Part shown: piece by piece, positions 1 through 13,000 of the stretch
How positions within the stretch are numbered: the stretch's first letter is position 1
How the letters are laid out: every line of letters begins with the position of its first letter
Assembly: GCF_024713945.1 (NCBI RefSeq)
Contig: NC_134677.1
Location: 3,227,001 to 3,291,000, forward strand
From: Dermatophagoides farinae
Taxonomy: Eukaryota; Arthropoda; Arachnida; Sarcoptiformes; Pyroglyphidae
Direction of reading: 5' to 3'
DNA length: 64,000 bases
Notes under the pieces: generated by a model
Told to the model about the DNA's origin: nothing
The model's database searches: none
The model's input: the letters and a program-made list of their open reading frames with translations, nothing else
Made by a program: the position numbers and the translations under genes

Positions 1-363
1 AACATATCGCCATCATCATCTTGGCTGATTGTCATCTTCGTCATCCATATTACAATTATACAAGCAAATGGCACATTATACTATACTTGACAGAATACGT
101 GTTTAACATGATAATTCTACAATACATAAAACACATACGTTGTTCGGTCATGGTGATATTGATTTGAATTGTATGAAATAATTTCTACTTCATGTGATAC
201 AATATACGCCCGTGGTCTATGACTTTTTGTTATGGATCAACGGTTTGAAATCACTGATATAGACTAGCATTATGTCAATCAAGAGGAATGGTTTTGATGT
301 ATGTGTCTTTTAGTTGTTGCTGATGACCAGTAACCGGGCAACAGATATGGTGTATATACTTAC
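1..363 (-). other. Start of gene B intron 3
   Basis: AT-rich sequence after the gene B exon 3 donor. No further exon is recognisable, which fits the 2.4 kb length of the equivalent intron in gene A. Confidence 0.6.
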
Positions 364-598
364 AAATTCTCCATATGAATTGCTCCAACGAGTCCACTTG
401 ATACCATCACGAGAATAGTTGAGCCAGAATACTTCGGCAAATTCAACTCCCATACCGTTACCAAATCTTCCTTGTGTGGCTATCTTGGTAATCACAAACG
501 GTTCAGTTAAATTGATTTGAATCCATTCGTGACCGGAATTGGTTTGGTTAATTTGACTGGATGGACACCATGCTCCACCATTTAATTCACGATTCAGT
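364..598 (-). CDS. Gene B exon 3: discoidin domain core
   Basis: Encodes LNREL, GGAWCPSSQ, EWIQINL and IATQGRFGNGMGVEFAE, then YSRDG and GEF. It has the same extent as gene A exon 3, one codon shorter near YSRD. Acceptor TTATATACAG, donor GAATTT|GTAAGT (phase 0). The next exon (end of the discoidin domain) is outside the window. Confidence 0.92.
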
Positions 599-3500
599 CT
601 GTATATAATGACAATGGTTTAATCAAGGCAAACAAACACACACATATTACAATTACAAACCTGGCGTTTTGTGGTCCAACACTTTGTTCATTGTAGCTAG
701 ATGAAGCACTGAGTGCTGAATCGGGTATAACACCGGATTCCATACCGAGAGCATTGATTCCATTCGGCTCACATATGGATGTAAACGTTTGTTCTAACAC
801 AAAAAATCAACAACAATGAAAAATATTAAACAGTGTGAATTTGGGAATAACAATCCAATTAACAATGAGCCAAGTGTGAATATTGTTTTGCTGCTGTTGG
901 CAATAAAATCAATTATATTGATTATAATAATAGCTTCAAGCCAATAATAGTCAACTCTAATGATGATGGCATACTATCTTTCACGGTAACATCACTTCTT
1001 TTGTAGGTTTTATCACATACTACTTGGCATTTTCGAAATTCAGATATTTAAATTAAATTAGCATCCATTCACAATTACAACCTAGTCAACCCATGCAGTT
1101 AGCCAGCCGGGAGCCATATTTTATGTACATTATTATTATACTTTGATCTAGCTATTGCCAATCAAAATTTTACTGTCGCACAAATTTGACGATATAATGG
1201 ATCCAATGAAAAAAATGAAAAAAAAATCGATTCAAATCAGCTAAATGAATGAATACTACCCGGGATTTATTGCATTCAATCATTGCCCAACAGGGCCCAA
1301 AGCAATACAAGTGAAGAAAAAGCAATGCAAGCTATATGCAATCTGTGACAAAATATTGATAGTTATTAAAACCGGATATGGCAGATAGATAGGTTCACGG
1401 GAGCCATATAATATCATGTCGTTAACGGTGTTTTAATTGTATACAAAGCCATTAGTGTAACATGTTAAAGGACGAGTTGAACATGAAATTTTAAATCTTA
1501 GAGAATAAATGGCTAGATTCGTTTAGTGAAATCTTTTTAAACAGTAACATACACAAACAAACAAAACACACCGTTAATGTTCCCATTTTTTTTGTGTACA
1601 ATTCACAACATTAAATGCCATTCATTAGATGCACGATTCAAAAACGATCTAAAAAGTAGAAAAATGAACAATTTTAATCGGCAATAGAATGAATCGATGT
1701 AAAATTTTTTTTGTCAACGACAACTTTGGCTCACACATATAAAAACACAAACACACACACGCAAACAGGATCGATAAAAGTTTTTTTAAATTGATATTTG
1801 AACAAAAAACGAATGAAACGAAAAGAAAAGCCCCCTTCCTAGATGAAAGTAAGAATGGAGCTAGAAAATTAAATTTTATTCTTTTGCAATGTCAAACAAT
1901 TTATTTTGTTTTGACACACACACACACACACGTTTGTACATATAGATTCTAAACGATTTTCGAATATGCTGGAACAATGGACAGACACAGTGTTCACGAT
2001 TCATTGCCAAACAATTAACTCAATAGTGGATGTGATGATCAATCATCAAACAATGGGCTCATCACTATTTTATCATTTATGTCGATGGTAGGGTTACAAT
2101 GTATGTATGGCGTAGGTACCCGGGTATTGGAATCTGGCCATTGTTTTTAGGCCTGATAAATCTATCATTAGGATCTATCTATCTACTGGTTGAAAAAGCA
2201 ATATACTATCATGATTCATCAACAATGGCTGTAATTAAAATATTTCCCCACTCGAATTAATAATTAGAATTTTTTTTTTGATGGGACCATTTGATATTCG
2301 GCCAATCGGACTAGTAACTTGATACTACACACACATTGGCATCCGTTGACATTATCTGCTGCTGCTACTCATTTTGATCATGTAATCGAGAGAAGTTTTT
2401 TTTGTTGGCGGTGGTATATGTTCGATAAGTGTCAAGTTCAGTGAGCTGTATTGTCGTTACATTTGCATACGTTTGGAAATCCACAATTTTTTTTCTGGCC
2501 TGTCATCAAGCCATAGTTGACATTTTGTTTGAATGGAAACATAGAATGTATAAAGAGACAGACAAAAAAGAAGAGAATGAGAATCACTTCACTTGACATA
2601 CACATGAATGACAGCCAAGCCGGTGATCATCGTAGCTACCGTCGTCTTATGATGTTGGATGCTTTGCTTCTATTATGAACTCTGGTACACTTGTCTGTCA
2701 AATAGGATTTCTGATCTCTCAACAACAACTATAAATAAAAAAAAGATGGCCTAGACCAGAACATGGAAGACTTACAAATATAAGACATCGACAATACAAA
2801 CATTGATGATCAAAGAGAGAATTGTGTATAAATTTTGTTTACATTTAGCTTATTATTGAGTATGGTATAGAATGTCCAGCAAGAATATAGCTATCGAGCC
2901 CAGTCAATAGCAAAGGGAAAAACCAAATATTTACATTGGCATTGACCAAATAAAGATCCATACTAAACATTTAACCGAATCTAGACGATTCAAGAATCGA
3001 AGAATGATCATCTATGCATGCTCTGCTATTTTGATGTTGCGATTGAAAAATGACTTTAATTTTCAAAGATTTCCGTGCCAATTGCATCGGATACATTTAA
3101 ATCGACTATGAAAAAGAAAGAGAACGTGCCAAATCAATTACATAGGCAGCCAATTGGGCCGAACGGCAATAAAAAGAAAACTCAACCCATAGTTTGGCAT
3201 TTGATAGAATTGGAGTTGCAAGATGGTTGGATATGGCGAATTCAGGATATGTTTTTATGCGGATAGTTATTCAAATTGGCTAGAATTGGCGAATGGAGAA
3301 AGAGATCCTAGGCGGATGCTAATTATATAAATTGATGATTATATTTCATAGGCAAACGAGTCAGTTAGTTTTTGAGCTTGAATGAATGCTAACATAACGG
3401 AACGGGAGAAGCAGATGTTCAGGCAATTAGTTACAGGAGCTATTCTTTCTATTTTACAACATTCATAGCTATTATGACCGATTTATGGATCAATCAACTA

Positions 3501-3856
3501 AACCACAGTTAAAAACTGTGTTCAATAGGTGAATGAATGTTATAATGCATACTATTTTACATACCGAGATCATTGAAGGATTCGAAACATTCAATGTGGC
3601 CAACATTTGCCAAAAAACATACGGTCAAAAGCGCGCACCATATCCAGATCAGGAAAATTGAATTGCAGCTGACAATAAGTCGGTTCCAATATTGATGATG
3701 ATGAACATCTATGAAATCATCTTGATCATGACAATAAAGCTTTTTGACCGTTGTTTTTGTTGTTTTTGATAATAATGATGATGTATAAGACAATTCATTG
3801 ACCCGACCGATCGATAGCCGTAGGTCATCTGATTGACGTTTGAAAGATGATGCCAT
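364..3856 (-). CDS. Gene B: second discoidin-receptor-like gene, 5' part only
   Basis: Exons 3856-3565, 793-661 and 598-364 are in the window; the rest lies beyond position 1. The deduced N-terminal part has 220 residues: a 97-residue leader with a hydrophobic segment, then the first two-thirds of a discoidin domain (CEPNG, LGMESG, ASSSYN, GGAWCPS, TQGRFGNGMGVEF). Intron phases (1, 2, 0) equal those of gene A exons 1-3, and most of the discoidin sequence is identical between the two, so B is a tandem paralogue lying downstream of A in the same orientation. Intron 2 is only 62 bp here, against 2.35 kb in gene A. Whether B encodes a full receptor, a kinase-less receptor or a secreted discoidin protein cannot be seen from this window. 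Confidence 0.85.
661..793 (-). CDS. Gene B exon 2: start of discoidin domain
   Basis: Encodes CEPNGINALGMESG and ASSSYNEQSVGPQNAR, almost identical to gene A exon 2 from LGMESG onward. Acceptor TTTTTTGTGTTAG, donor GCCAG|GTTTGT (phase 2). Confidence 0.9.
794..3564 (-). other. Gene B intron 1
   Basis: A 2.8 kb AT-rich interval between the leader and discoidin exons of gene B. It holds an (AC)9 tract at 1914-1931 and scattered A/T runs. A 63-codon plus-strand open frame at 3075-3266 shows no similarity I recognise. Confidence 0.6.
3565..3856 (-). CDS. Gene B exon 1: leader with hydrophobic segment
   Basis: The ATG at 3856 sits in a strong context (AACATGG). Residues 1-57 are polar (two KTT repeats, His-rich before the membrane segment). 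Residues 60-83 are hydrophobic (SIFLIWIWCALLTVCFLANV), ending in GHIEC. The donor CTCG|GTATGT leaves phase 1, and exon 2 resumes with two bases completing a Glu codon. An n-region of almost 60 residues is unusual for a cleaved signal peptide. It could be a long signal sequence or a signal anchor, or the true first Met may lie in another exon. The paralogy and phase match make the exon likely. Confidence 0.65.
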
Positions 3857-6828
3857 GTTTTGGATAAAACAATCATGTCACACACACAAAGATACAGCAC
3901 CAAATTTAACAATAAAGGTGCCAAAATTTTTTTTAGCTCAAGTGTAGCACAAATAACAATTGCACATTGTTTACAAAATTGGGTACACCAGTTTAGGAAT
4001 AAAATCACAAAATGGAGAGATGAAAAAAATTATCCTCTAACTGAGATGAAACAGAAAGAATGAAGATGTGATGAAAAACGGTGGTGTGATAAATCGAATT
4101 GTCAACTATGGATACAGAATTGTAAGAATCCTATAAAATTATCGATGATGCTCAACAATAATCGCGTGACCATGTGTCTGTTCGACCCGTTGCATCGTCT
4201 TAATTATAATTAATATATCGAGTTCAAATTGTGCTGAAAATGGCGTCAAATAATACCAGACTGAAAAAAAAATGAAATTCGATATGACAATAACTTTGTT
4301 CTCGATGCTTGAATCAATGAAATCAAATCCTTCGTTGATAAGATGGGCTGGTTAACTATGAGTGTTGATGGATGAATGAATGGATGGCCGATTGCAAATC
4401 ATATCATTCGAACCATCAAGGATGTTCATAGTTGGCTTAAATGATGGCCTGTAAAAAAATGACAAAGAAAAAATAAATAAATTGATCAATAATAAAGAAA
4501 TGAAAATGAAAATATGATATTGAGTTTATTTGGATCAAAGTCCTAAAGTCAAATGACTGAAAATAAAAATTTTGGCCACCTAAAAAAACAAACGACCGAT
4601 GGTCATCTGTAGCTAGTGATAGGTTATGGTCAAAGCATACCAAAAACACACATGATGGTGTTATACGGTTGATTATTTTTTCATATGGCCTCTTAACCAA
4701 ATGCTTTAAAATTTAACTAAAGCAATCGGAGCAAAACGAACAAATTGTATTGCTCAAATGACTTAATGTCACCAATGAATGTATGTAGGCGTGTATGAAA
4801 ACAAAAAGGACCTTTCAATCAATCAAATAAGAAAAAAAATAAGCATTCATACATTACGCTCTTCTCAATCATTGAAAACTGACATCTCTACCATAGTCTA
4901 CAGTTGACCCGTGTCAATGGTGGATAGACTAGCAATAATCTGGTCATTGCCAATCATAAATCGCGTATGGTGTATACATCTCATCATCTACATATGGCAT
5001 ATTCTCGTTTTGGATATGGTTAGATGACGACAATCCAAGAATGGAAACGTTTCTAAAAAACGTTGCCTGGATGCCTGTTGCCGTTTTTCACTAATATTTT
5101 TGTGTGTGTGTGTGTGTATGTAGCACTTGCATTTAAAATAATTTTTTGTCAAGTGTATATTTGTCAATCAAATACAATATATATGGAATCAAATTAGGTA
5201 TCACAAGAGTTGTGATTAAATCAACAAGTCAAATATTTCTTTTTTTTTAAGTAAACCAAACTAGACCATTTTTTTGATTGCTAGGTTCTTATTTTTTTTT
5301 GTTGGTAATTTTGGTCTGATATTTTATATTATAAACAAAGAACATATGCACCACCCTATCATTTATGAATCAATGAACATTTGTTCATTTCGGTCTGTTT
5401 TTATGTATTGGTGTATAAACAATGTGTTGTTTATGTCAACATTCCATTGTATGCAGCAATTGTATACACACTCTCATCAAATTCTCAAACAAGTGGATAA
5501 ATAAATTATTTCACAAATGAAAAACGCTTTTGTTGTATGTGTGTGTTCCGTTTTAGAATGGCAATATATAATAATAAAGCAAATCGGTTCCAATATACAA
5601 TTTAACAAACAACTAAACAGACTGACTAACAAACAAACAAACAAACAAACAAAAAATCAGCCATGACAGCCATTTAAAACAGAGAGAATGGATAATGAAT
5701 CAAACAAACTTTTCTTTCATTTTGTTTGTTTGTTTGTTGTCTAATCGATTTGTTTCGACACATTTACAACCTAATCAATTCCACTAAACGGATTGAATCG
5801 AATCGACCGGAATCGATAAAAACAGATAGTTGTTTACAAACAAGTTGAAAAAAATTGGTCATTCTAGCAATATTCACTATATATAAGAAATGGTAAAACA
5901 TTTCTAACAATGTTATCAAATATAAATGGCAATTTTGAAATTCTACCCGTCTTTTTTTCTCTAATGTTTTCAAACATATGCAGAAGCAAATGGATCGAAC
6001 AAAATAAAAGAGAATCGGAATGAATGATGGCCCTCGGGCTTATTTTATTATTATTATTATTTGCTTATTTCATTCATGCCGGTTATATGGCCATAAACCA
6101 AAGTAGATGAAAAACGAATCATATATATTGTTTATTGATAGTAAAACTGAGATTTGAACAAGAAAAAAATAAAAAAAAAATACCGATAACAAAAAAAAAT
6201 GAAGCTATCATCATCATATTTGTATTGTACAAAGATATTAGTAAAGTGGAAATAAAAACAAATTCACATTGTACCGAGTGTGCACACCAATATTTTTGGG
6301 TGATGAGTGATTCCATCACCCAGAAGCAATATTTCTAATGATGGAACCTATACATACATAACAAAAAAAGTGAATGGCCCATTAACAGTCTTACTATCTT
6401 TCTAATGAAAATAGCAGTTTTACTCATATGAATGAAAGCTATATTGATAGTAGAATGGCGATGATAGTGGAATAAAATCACATCGATAGATTCATGAAAA
6501 TAGCCTCGAGATTTGTAAAGAAAAAAAATCATTTGGATTCATTCTTTGCAAATATTGAAACTATGATTATTTGAATGTACAAAATAGAATTTCTCGTTCG
6601 ACAATTCAACTTCAATAGTGGACATTGGAATTTCCGTTGAAAAGTTAAGATTTTGGGTATTATGTTCATTGCTACTGAATGTGTGTATGTATGTTTATGA
6701 ATTAAGTAGTGATCGAATACTCTATCTAGATAAAATGGACAGTGCTCGACAGATGCTGTTATTTATGTTAAGATCAAATATATTTTCGCTCAATTGGCTA
6801 TTGTAGTCGTCCACTCTTGTTGTGTGTT

Positions 6829-6830
<2 letters not shown>

Positions 6831-6864
<34 letters not shown>
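6831..6864. repeat. (TG)17 microsatellite
   Basis: Uninterrupted TG dinucleotides in intergenic DNA, preceded by a shorter TGTGTG stretch a few bases upstream. Confidence 0.95.
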
Positions 6865-6865
<1 letters not shown>

Positions 6866-7963
6866 TCTTTGTTTTGTGTTGAATTTATCCATTCATTCTG
6901 ATCACGATGAGTTATGTTTCACATTTATATTGGGGTTTGCAATCGAAAAAAAAACTGGTCATTCAAAACAATTTTTTCCCTCTTCAAATTCAAACTAAAA
7001 ACAATTGAACTTGGTGAATACTGTCAGGTAAGTGTAAAATGATGATGATGACGGTGAAAGCATCAAATCATTTGGAATTAGAGAAAAAACCAGATTTTTA
7101 TTCCATTTGAATGGGCACACAGACACAAACATATACTTCAAATTGGATTAGTGGAAAACATTCACACAAAAACGACTGAGGATTCGCATGTAAAATCACA
7201 TTATTTATCTCATTAACAAAATATAAATGTCTATTTGGCTATTTGGAACGAGGAACTGATATGAGGACAATCAATTCATCAATGTCAGATTAATCAATTA
7301 GTTGTATATAGAGAAAAAAGACAATGTGGATAAATTAATTTTGTTTCAGCCTGTAGAATTTAATCTGTTTATATGAGTGGAATTCAATACAAAATAAAGG
7401 GCAAAAACATTGCTAGTAACATTAGATGGTCACATCGGGTATTGATCTCATAATTTCAAGAAAAAAAAGGAACGAAACGTGACAAATGATTTTAATGTTG
7501 GTGCTAATTCTTTAGAATCAAAATGATAGATACACCATTCAAAATAGGCCAAACTCTTTGTGTGTGTGTGTGTGTGTATGGCACATAATATTTCAGCCAA
7601 TTAACAGTTTTGATCGAGAACAAAAAAAATCATCATAAATATAATAAGAATAGACAAGTAAAGAAAAAAAAATGGCCATAACCATTTGTCATGGACCATG
7701 TTTTTCATTCATTATATTCGTGATTCTCATCATATCACATAGAAGAAAAAAAACGATAAAAACGAAATAAACTTTTGAAAAACCTAAAATTAGAACTTAC
7801 TGCCAATACCAAAAATCTTGTTTTCATGAAAGAGGGGAAACTGATTGTATCCAAATCATCATCATCATCATCATGTATTTTGGTTGTGTAAATTGCTATA
7901 GATTATTATCTTATACTTTACACAACATTGACGGGCAATACATAGAAGAACATTTTATCACAA

Positions 7964-7988
7964 ACACACACACACACACACACACACA
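7964..7988. repeat. (AC)12 microsatellite
   Basis: Pure AC dinucleotide run between genes B and A. Confidence 0.9.
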
Positions 7989-8371
7989 TAGAAAATTCAG
8001 ACGAAGAAATGGTTGAGTTGTTTTTCCAAAAGAAAAAATGAATGAATCAAGATGCTTGCATTCAATAGAATCAATGCCGACAGATTTTCATAAATAAAAC
8101 AAGAGGATATCAAATATGATAAACAATCTAGATATGAAAAAACGAAAAATTGATTCTAATTAAATGAACAATAACTAGAAAAAAAGGTCAGATCAGTCAC
8201 AATTGATAAAATAAGAACAAGGAATGTGATGCATTCCATTCCATTCATTTGATTTGATTTGATTGGTGGAATATAAAAAAAATTTTTGAAAAAAAACATA
8301 ATGAAATCAAAAACGGGGTATCATTCATAACCATGACAAGTTGATTCATATGATTTAATCATCCACCAACT

Positions 8372-8399
8372 ATCATCATCATCATCATCATCATCATCA
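8372..8399. repeat. (ATC)9 trinucleotide repeat
   Basis: Pure ATC triplets in intergenic DNA. The same motif recurs many times in the window. Confidence 0.9.
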
Positions 8400-10060
8400 G
8401 TGAATGAAACAATTTTAATGTGTGTGTGAACTGAATTAATAGCGAATAGATTGCATTATATGATATGATTATGGTTATCGGTGTGTGTGTGTGTGTTTGT
8501 GGTTCTATTAATTGAACCATTTATTGATATAACGAGTACATTACTAAATTCGATTGAATTGCCGATTTCACTGATGATGATGATGATTATGGTGACAACA
8601 ATGGATATATTATAAGATGAAAATGTGTGTGTATGTGTGTTAATTTGACAATCACAACCAAAATAGTGATGGTGGCCATACACACACACATATATTACCC
8701 ATCCCTAACATATCAGTTTAAAAGTAAAAGTTTGTTTGTTTGCTTGTTTCGATTCAATTAATTTCTAAAATGAATTCTCAAACAACATAAAACTATCTAA
8801 TAATAAGGCCAAGTGAACCAGGAAAAATCGATTAGCTTCAATTATTGTAGAGTTACAAAAATGATGATGATCAACTGAATCAAATGGAATGCCAAACTAC
8901 AATCGAATTGTGATGATCGATATAAATCGTGTGTCGAATCAAACCAACGGAACCATATATACACAAACACATACATATACTAAAGTAGAGTTTTCTGCTT
9001 ATTGTGCAAAAGTTTTTCCTTTTATTTTCTTTCAATCATTCATTACCAACAAAAATAATACACACACGCAAGAATAGAACATTAACACTATACTTTTTTT
9101 GGATTCTTGTTGTCGTCAACACAATAGACAAGGTAGATTTTTTTCTTGTACAATAACAAGATCAGCAGAAAAAAATGGCCACTAACAAGCATTGATCCAC
9201 AATATAATGAACACACAATTCAAGAAAAAGAAAATTGGTTCCATCTGAGACAGTGGTACAAAGAGGTAGCATCAATGCTATTAGTGATTAACTATCGAAA
9301 ATGTTGGAAATGGTGAAAACAAAGCGATTGTTGTTTTTGTTGTTGTTGTTGTCAATGTGAGTGTATATGGACAACAAACGATGTGGCCCATTAATTACTA
9401 TTGTCCTAATGTCGTATGGAACTATTCTCACACACACACCACCACCACCACCACCACCACAACCGGACAAATGCCGATTGAAGAAAGTTCAACAATAACA
9501 ACATTGTTCCAAAATATTTTGAATCATGAAGTGTTAGAATGAAAATTCTGCTTTGAGAAAATGTCGAAAATTCGAATCATGACTATGAGAGGAGCCAGAA
9601 AAAAAGACGCTATTTTTATGCCAATATCAAAATATAAAAACTTTTTTTTTTCTTTCACAAGAAATTCCTAAAAACATCGATGCATGATGCTTTAGACCAT
9701 CATCAGTTGCCAATGAACGATAAAAATAATTTAAATTTATTATCTCAAAAGCATTGGAAAAAAAATTTTGGGTTACAGATAGATGTGAGCTAGACACGAA
9801 GATGTCCAATGAGATTCTCACTATCCATTCTCACTATTGGTTTATTTGGCAATCGCAGTCTAAAATGTATAGAACTAACATACATTTATAGTAGACATAT
9901 ATGAAAACAGACATACGGTTGGGCTTGCAACATCAATCCTAATTTATTTTTCACTCTCTTTTCACAAACATACATACACATATCCCCATAATTCAATTCC
10001 GGTGTATCATATCATTCAATATTGGTTATGGAATAATTAAGCTAATAGTCATCGATTGCA

Positions 10061-10079
10061 AGAGAGAGAGAGAGAGAGA
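10061..10079. repeat. (AG)9 microsatellite
   Basis: Pure AG run followed by an imperfect purine tract. A CTCTCTC stretch lies about 35 bases further on. Confidence 0.85.
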
Positions 10080-13000
10080 AAGAAAAAGAGAGAGTTGATT
10101 AAAATTGATTAAATCGACTCTCTCATGCTGTGTGCTTGTTAATGTGTGTGTTTGGTGTGGTGTGTGTGAATAAGCGAAAATATTGAATCATTGAATCATT
10201 TTGGCAAATTTGATTTTCAAGTGTTGTTCATTGTGATGATTGCCTAGATTCATATAATGATTAAAATTAAAGGCACAACCGATATAATCAAATATTATGA
10301 CAGATTGATGATAAATGCAACGGATGTTGTCGTCGAATGAGCCAGTGGCAGATTTTTTTTTAGCTGAAAATAATTCAAGGCGATGAAAGCTTGAAATAGT
10401 CACAAAAAAAAATCTATCGTCCATTTAATCGACTCCTGTATGGAATCTCAATAGTTGATCGATGTTTGGATAAGGTCATCATCACATCAGATGGTGATGA
10501 TTTGATGGTGAAAAAGGCGGTCAAGCTGATCATAAATCATTTCATTCTGCAAGATTTGATCTTCATACATCTACGCAAATAAATTTTTCAAGATTCCACA
10601 TAGACTGTATTACTTGATTATTATTGAAGCTTATCAAACAATTGGCAAGGAGGTCACCATCGTCAATCTTTTCATGCACAAACAAGCAGTCAATTTGAAC
10701 ATCATTAAACTATGGTCAACTAACAAACAAGATTTAAAGATTTAATAAAATCTAACTTAAGATAAACAAGCTGATGTCTAGTATATATTGAGATTAAAGA
10801 GTAAATCTACTACAAAGATGATGCATGGTAATAATGAGGTAGGCTACTGAATCTAGTTTATTTTAATCACGCAATATCTGGTCATAATCGATCAATCAAA
10901 ATCGAATTGATTAGATAATTTAATCATTTTAATGACCAATATACATAGCCTAATCATATGCATGTTATTTTCAAGCAACCATACAATAGACAAACCACAA
11001 GATAAAACGACAAGGAGTTGAAAGGAAAAAATCAACAATACCAAACAAACTCAATAATAGACCAGATTGTTATTCAAGGCTTTTGTTTTGATTATGATTG
11101 TCGTAAATTATGTCTGACAAGTTAGAGACCACATTTTTCACAAACACATATGCCAATGCAATGTAATATAATGGATGCAATGTTATGGTTATATAGTTCT
11201 ATAAATCAATATTCTGACATGTGATGGCTGCCTGCATGCATTGTGTGTTGTACAATCACAATCGAGTGTCGAATAATTGCCCAACTAGACATAATTATGA
11301 CATTATTGAGGCAATCGAACTTCCCACATCCGATTCCATGAATCAAATTACCATTTGGGTGTTGAATGCTCATATATAGTACTCATTCAAGGCAATCGAT
11401 TCATCGATGAATTACGACCGTTATCATTAGCAACGACATTTGCATTGATTGAATCGGAAAAAAATTGGCTAAAGAAGAATCAAATAGATCTGGATCTGAT
11501 CAGACAGGACAGCCAATCGATATGAATCAATCGACAAATGCCAAAGGTTGAACTCCAAATCCAATAATAAATACAAAAAAAAAATTTCAACAAAACAATC
11601 AAAGACAAACCTAAAATGACAATGGGTTTACTTCAAGATCCAACCATATTAACAAGCAAGCTAGTCAATTGCTTATGTTGTTTTCGATTATTTGTTTAGT
11701 TGACTATAGAGCTCAAAAACCAGATATGCCATCGGTATTCGCCTGTTTACTTTCACATCGACAAACTCAATATCTATATCAAAAGGATGCCTATCCAAAT
11801 GAGCTATTTAGATCGGTTTGTGAACAACATAAAATGAGCTACACTCATTAAATGAGTTGCACAGCAATTGAACATGACGCCATAACATGCATAACATGAC
11901 CACGATCGATTGATTGACCACAATAGAGAAAAACGAATATGACCGAATAAGTGGGAATTATTGGCAAGTTAAACTAAAAAACGGCAATTATTATTAAACA
12001 AAGATTATAAATTCGGTTATGGCTAGTTCCTTCCATTTTATTCAAGCTAATTATGACGACCATTAAAAGCTATAGTTGAACGGAAAAACATTGCAAAATG
12101 TAACCATCATAAATGAATTGAAACAAAGTTGGCAAAAAAATAAAATAATGTATAGATATGGTCAGTGTATAATGTTCGAAACAAAGATTCTTTTGTTGTT
12201 TTTTTTACTATAGCTATTACTACTAAAGTAACTAATTAAAAAAACCAAGATTTGGACATTGGTGAAGGCAATGGCCAATCAGTCATCGCCCTTTTTTTTC
12301 ATCACACACACAAACACACACAAGCTTTGATATTGATCAATCGAAAGGTCATGATGACCGAATGAAAATAAAAATGTGAATACATTATCGAATAACAGAT
12401 TGATAACCGGTAAAATTAGTAATAGCTTAATATCTCTCAACTATAATTTAAAAATGGATTCAGGAATTCATGATGTGCCGATGTTGAATAGAGCTGTAAA
12501 TCTGTTTTGATGCCAACTTTATCAATTGTTTTTCCAAACATAGGCCAAATGTTTGTTTATATTTCATTTTGGCTTACCATTCATATTATATTAACTTCAT
12601 TTATTTGTTTTCGGTTTGTCCACACATACAAACATCGAATAACCTTACCAACTAGTCTATGTACACAAATATAAAAAAGAGAGAAAAAAAAGGAAACCAT
12701 TAATGGTAGTACAATTGATTCAAATGTGAACGAACGATCCAAGCAACCGAAAGCAAGTAACCAAGTTTTTGGGCGTCCTAACACTATGAATGGCTATGGC
12801 TGCTGTTTGGAGTGAATAAATGCGAAACAACATATGAAATATGAGATTATTAACAATAGAGTTTATTATAACTAGCCATATATACACAAAATGACAGAAT
12901 CATATTCGAATTGTCGTCGTTGTTGTTGGCAGCCAGTCATTCACTGTAAATGGTATGTATCATTAGTCAGAATGATTCTTGCCTAGTTACGCGACCCCAA

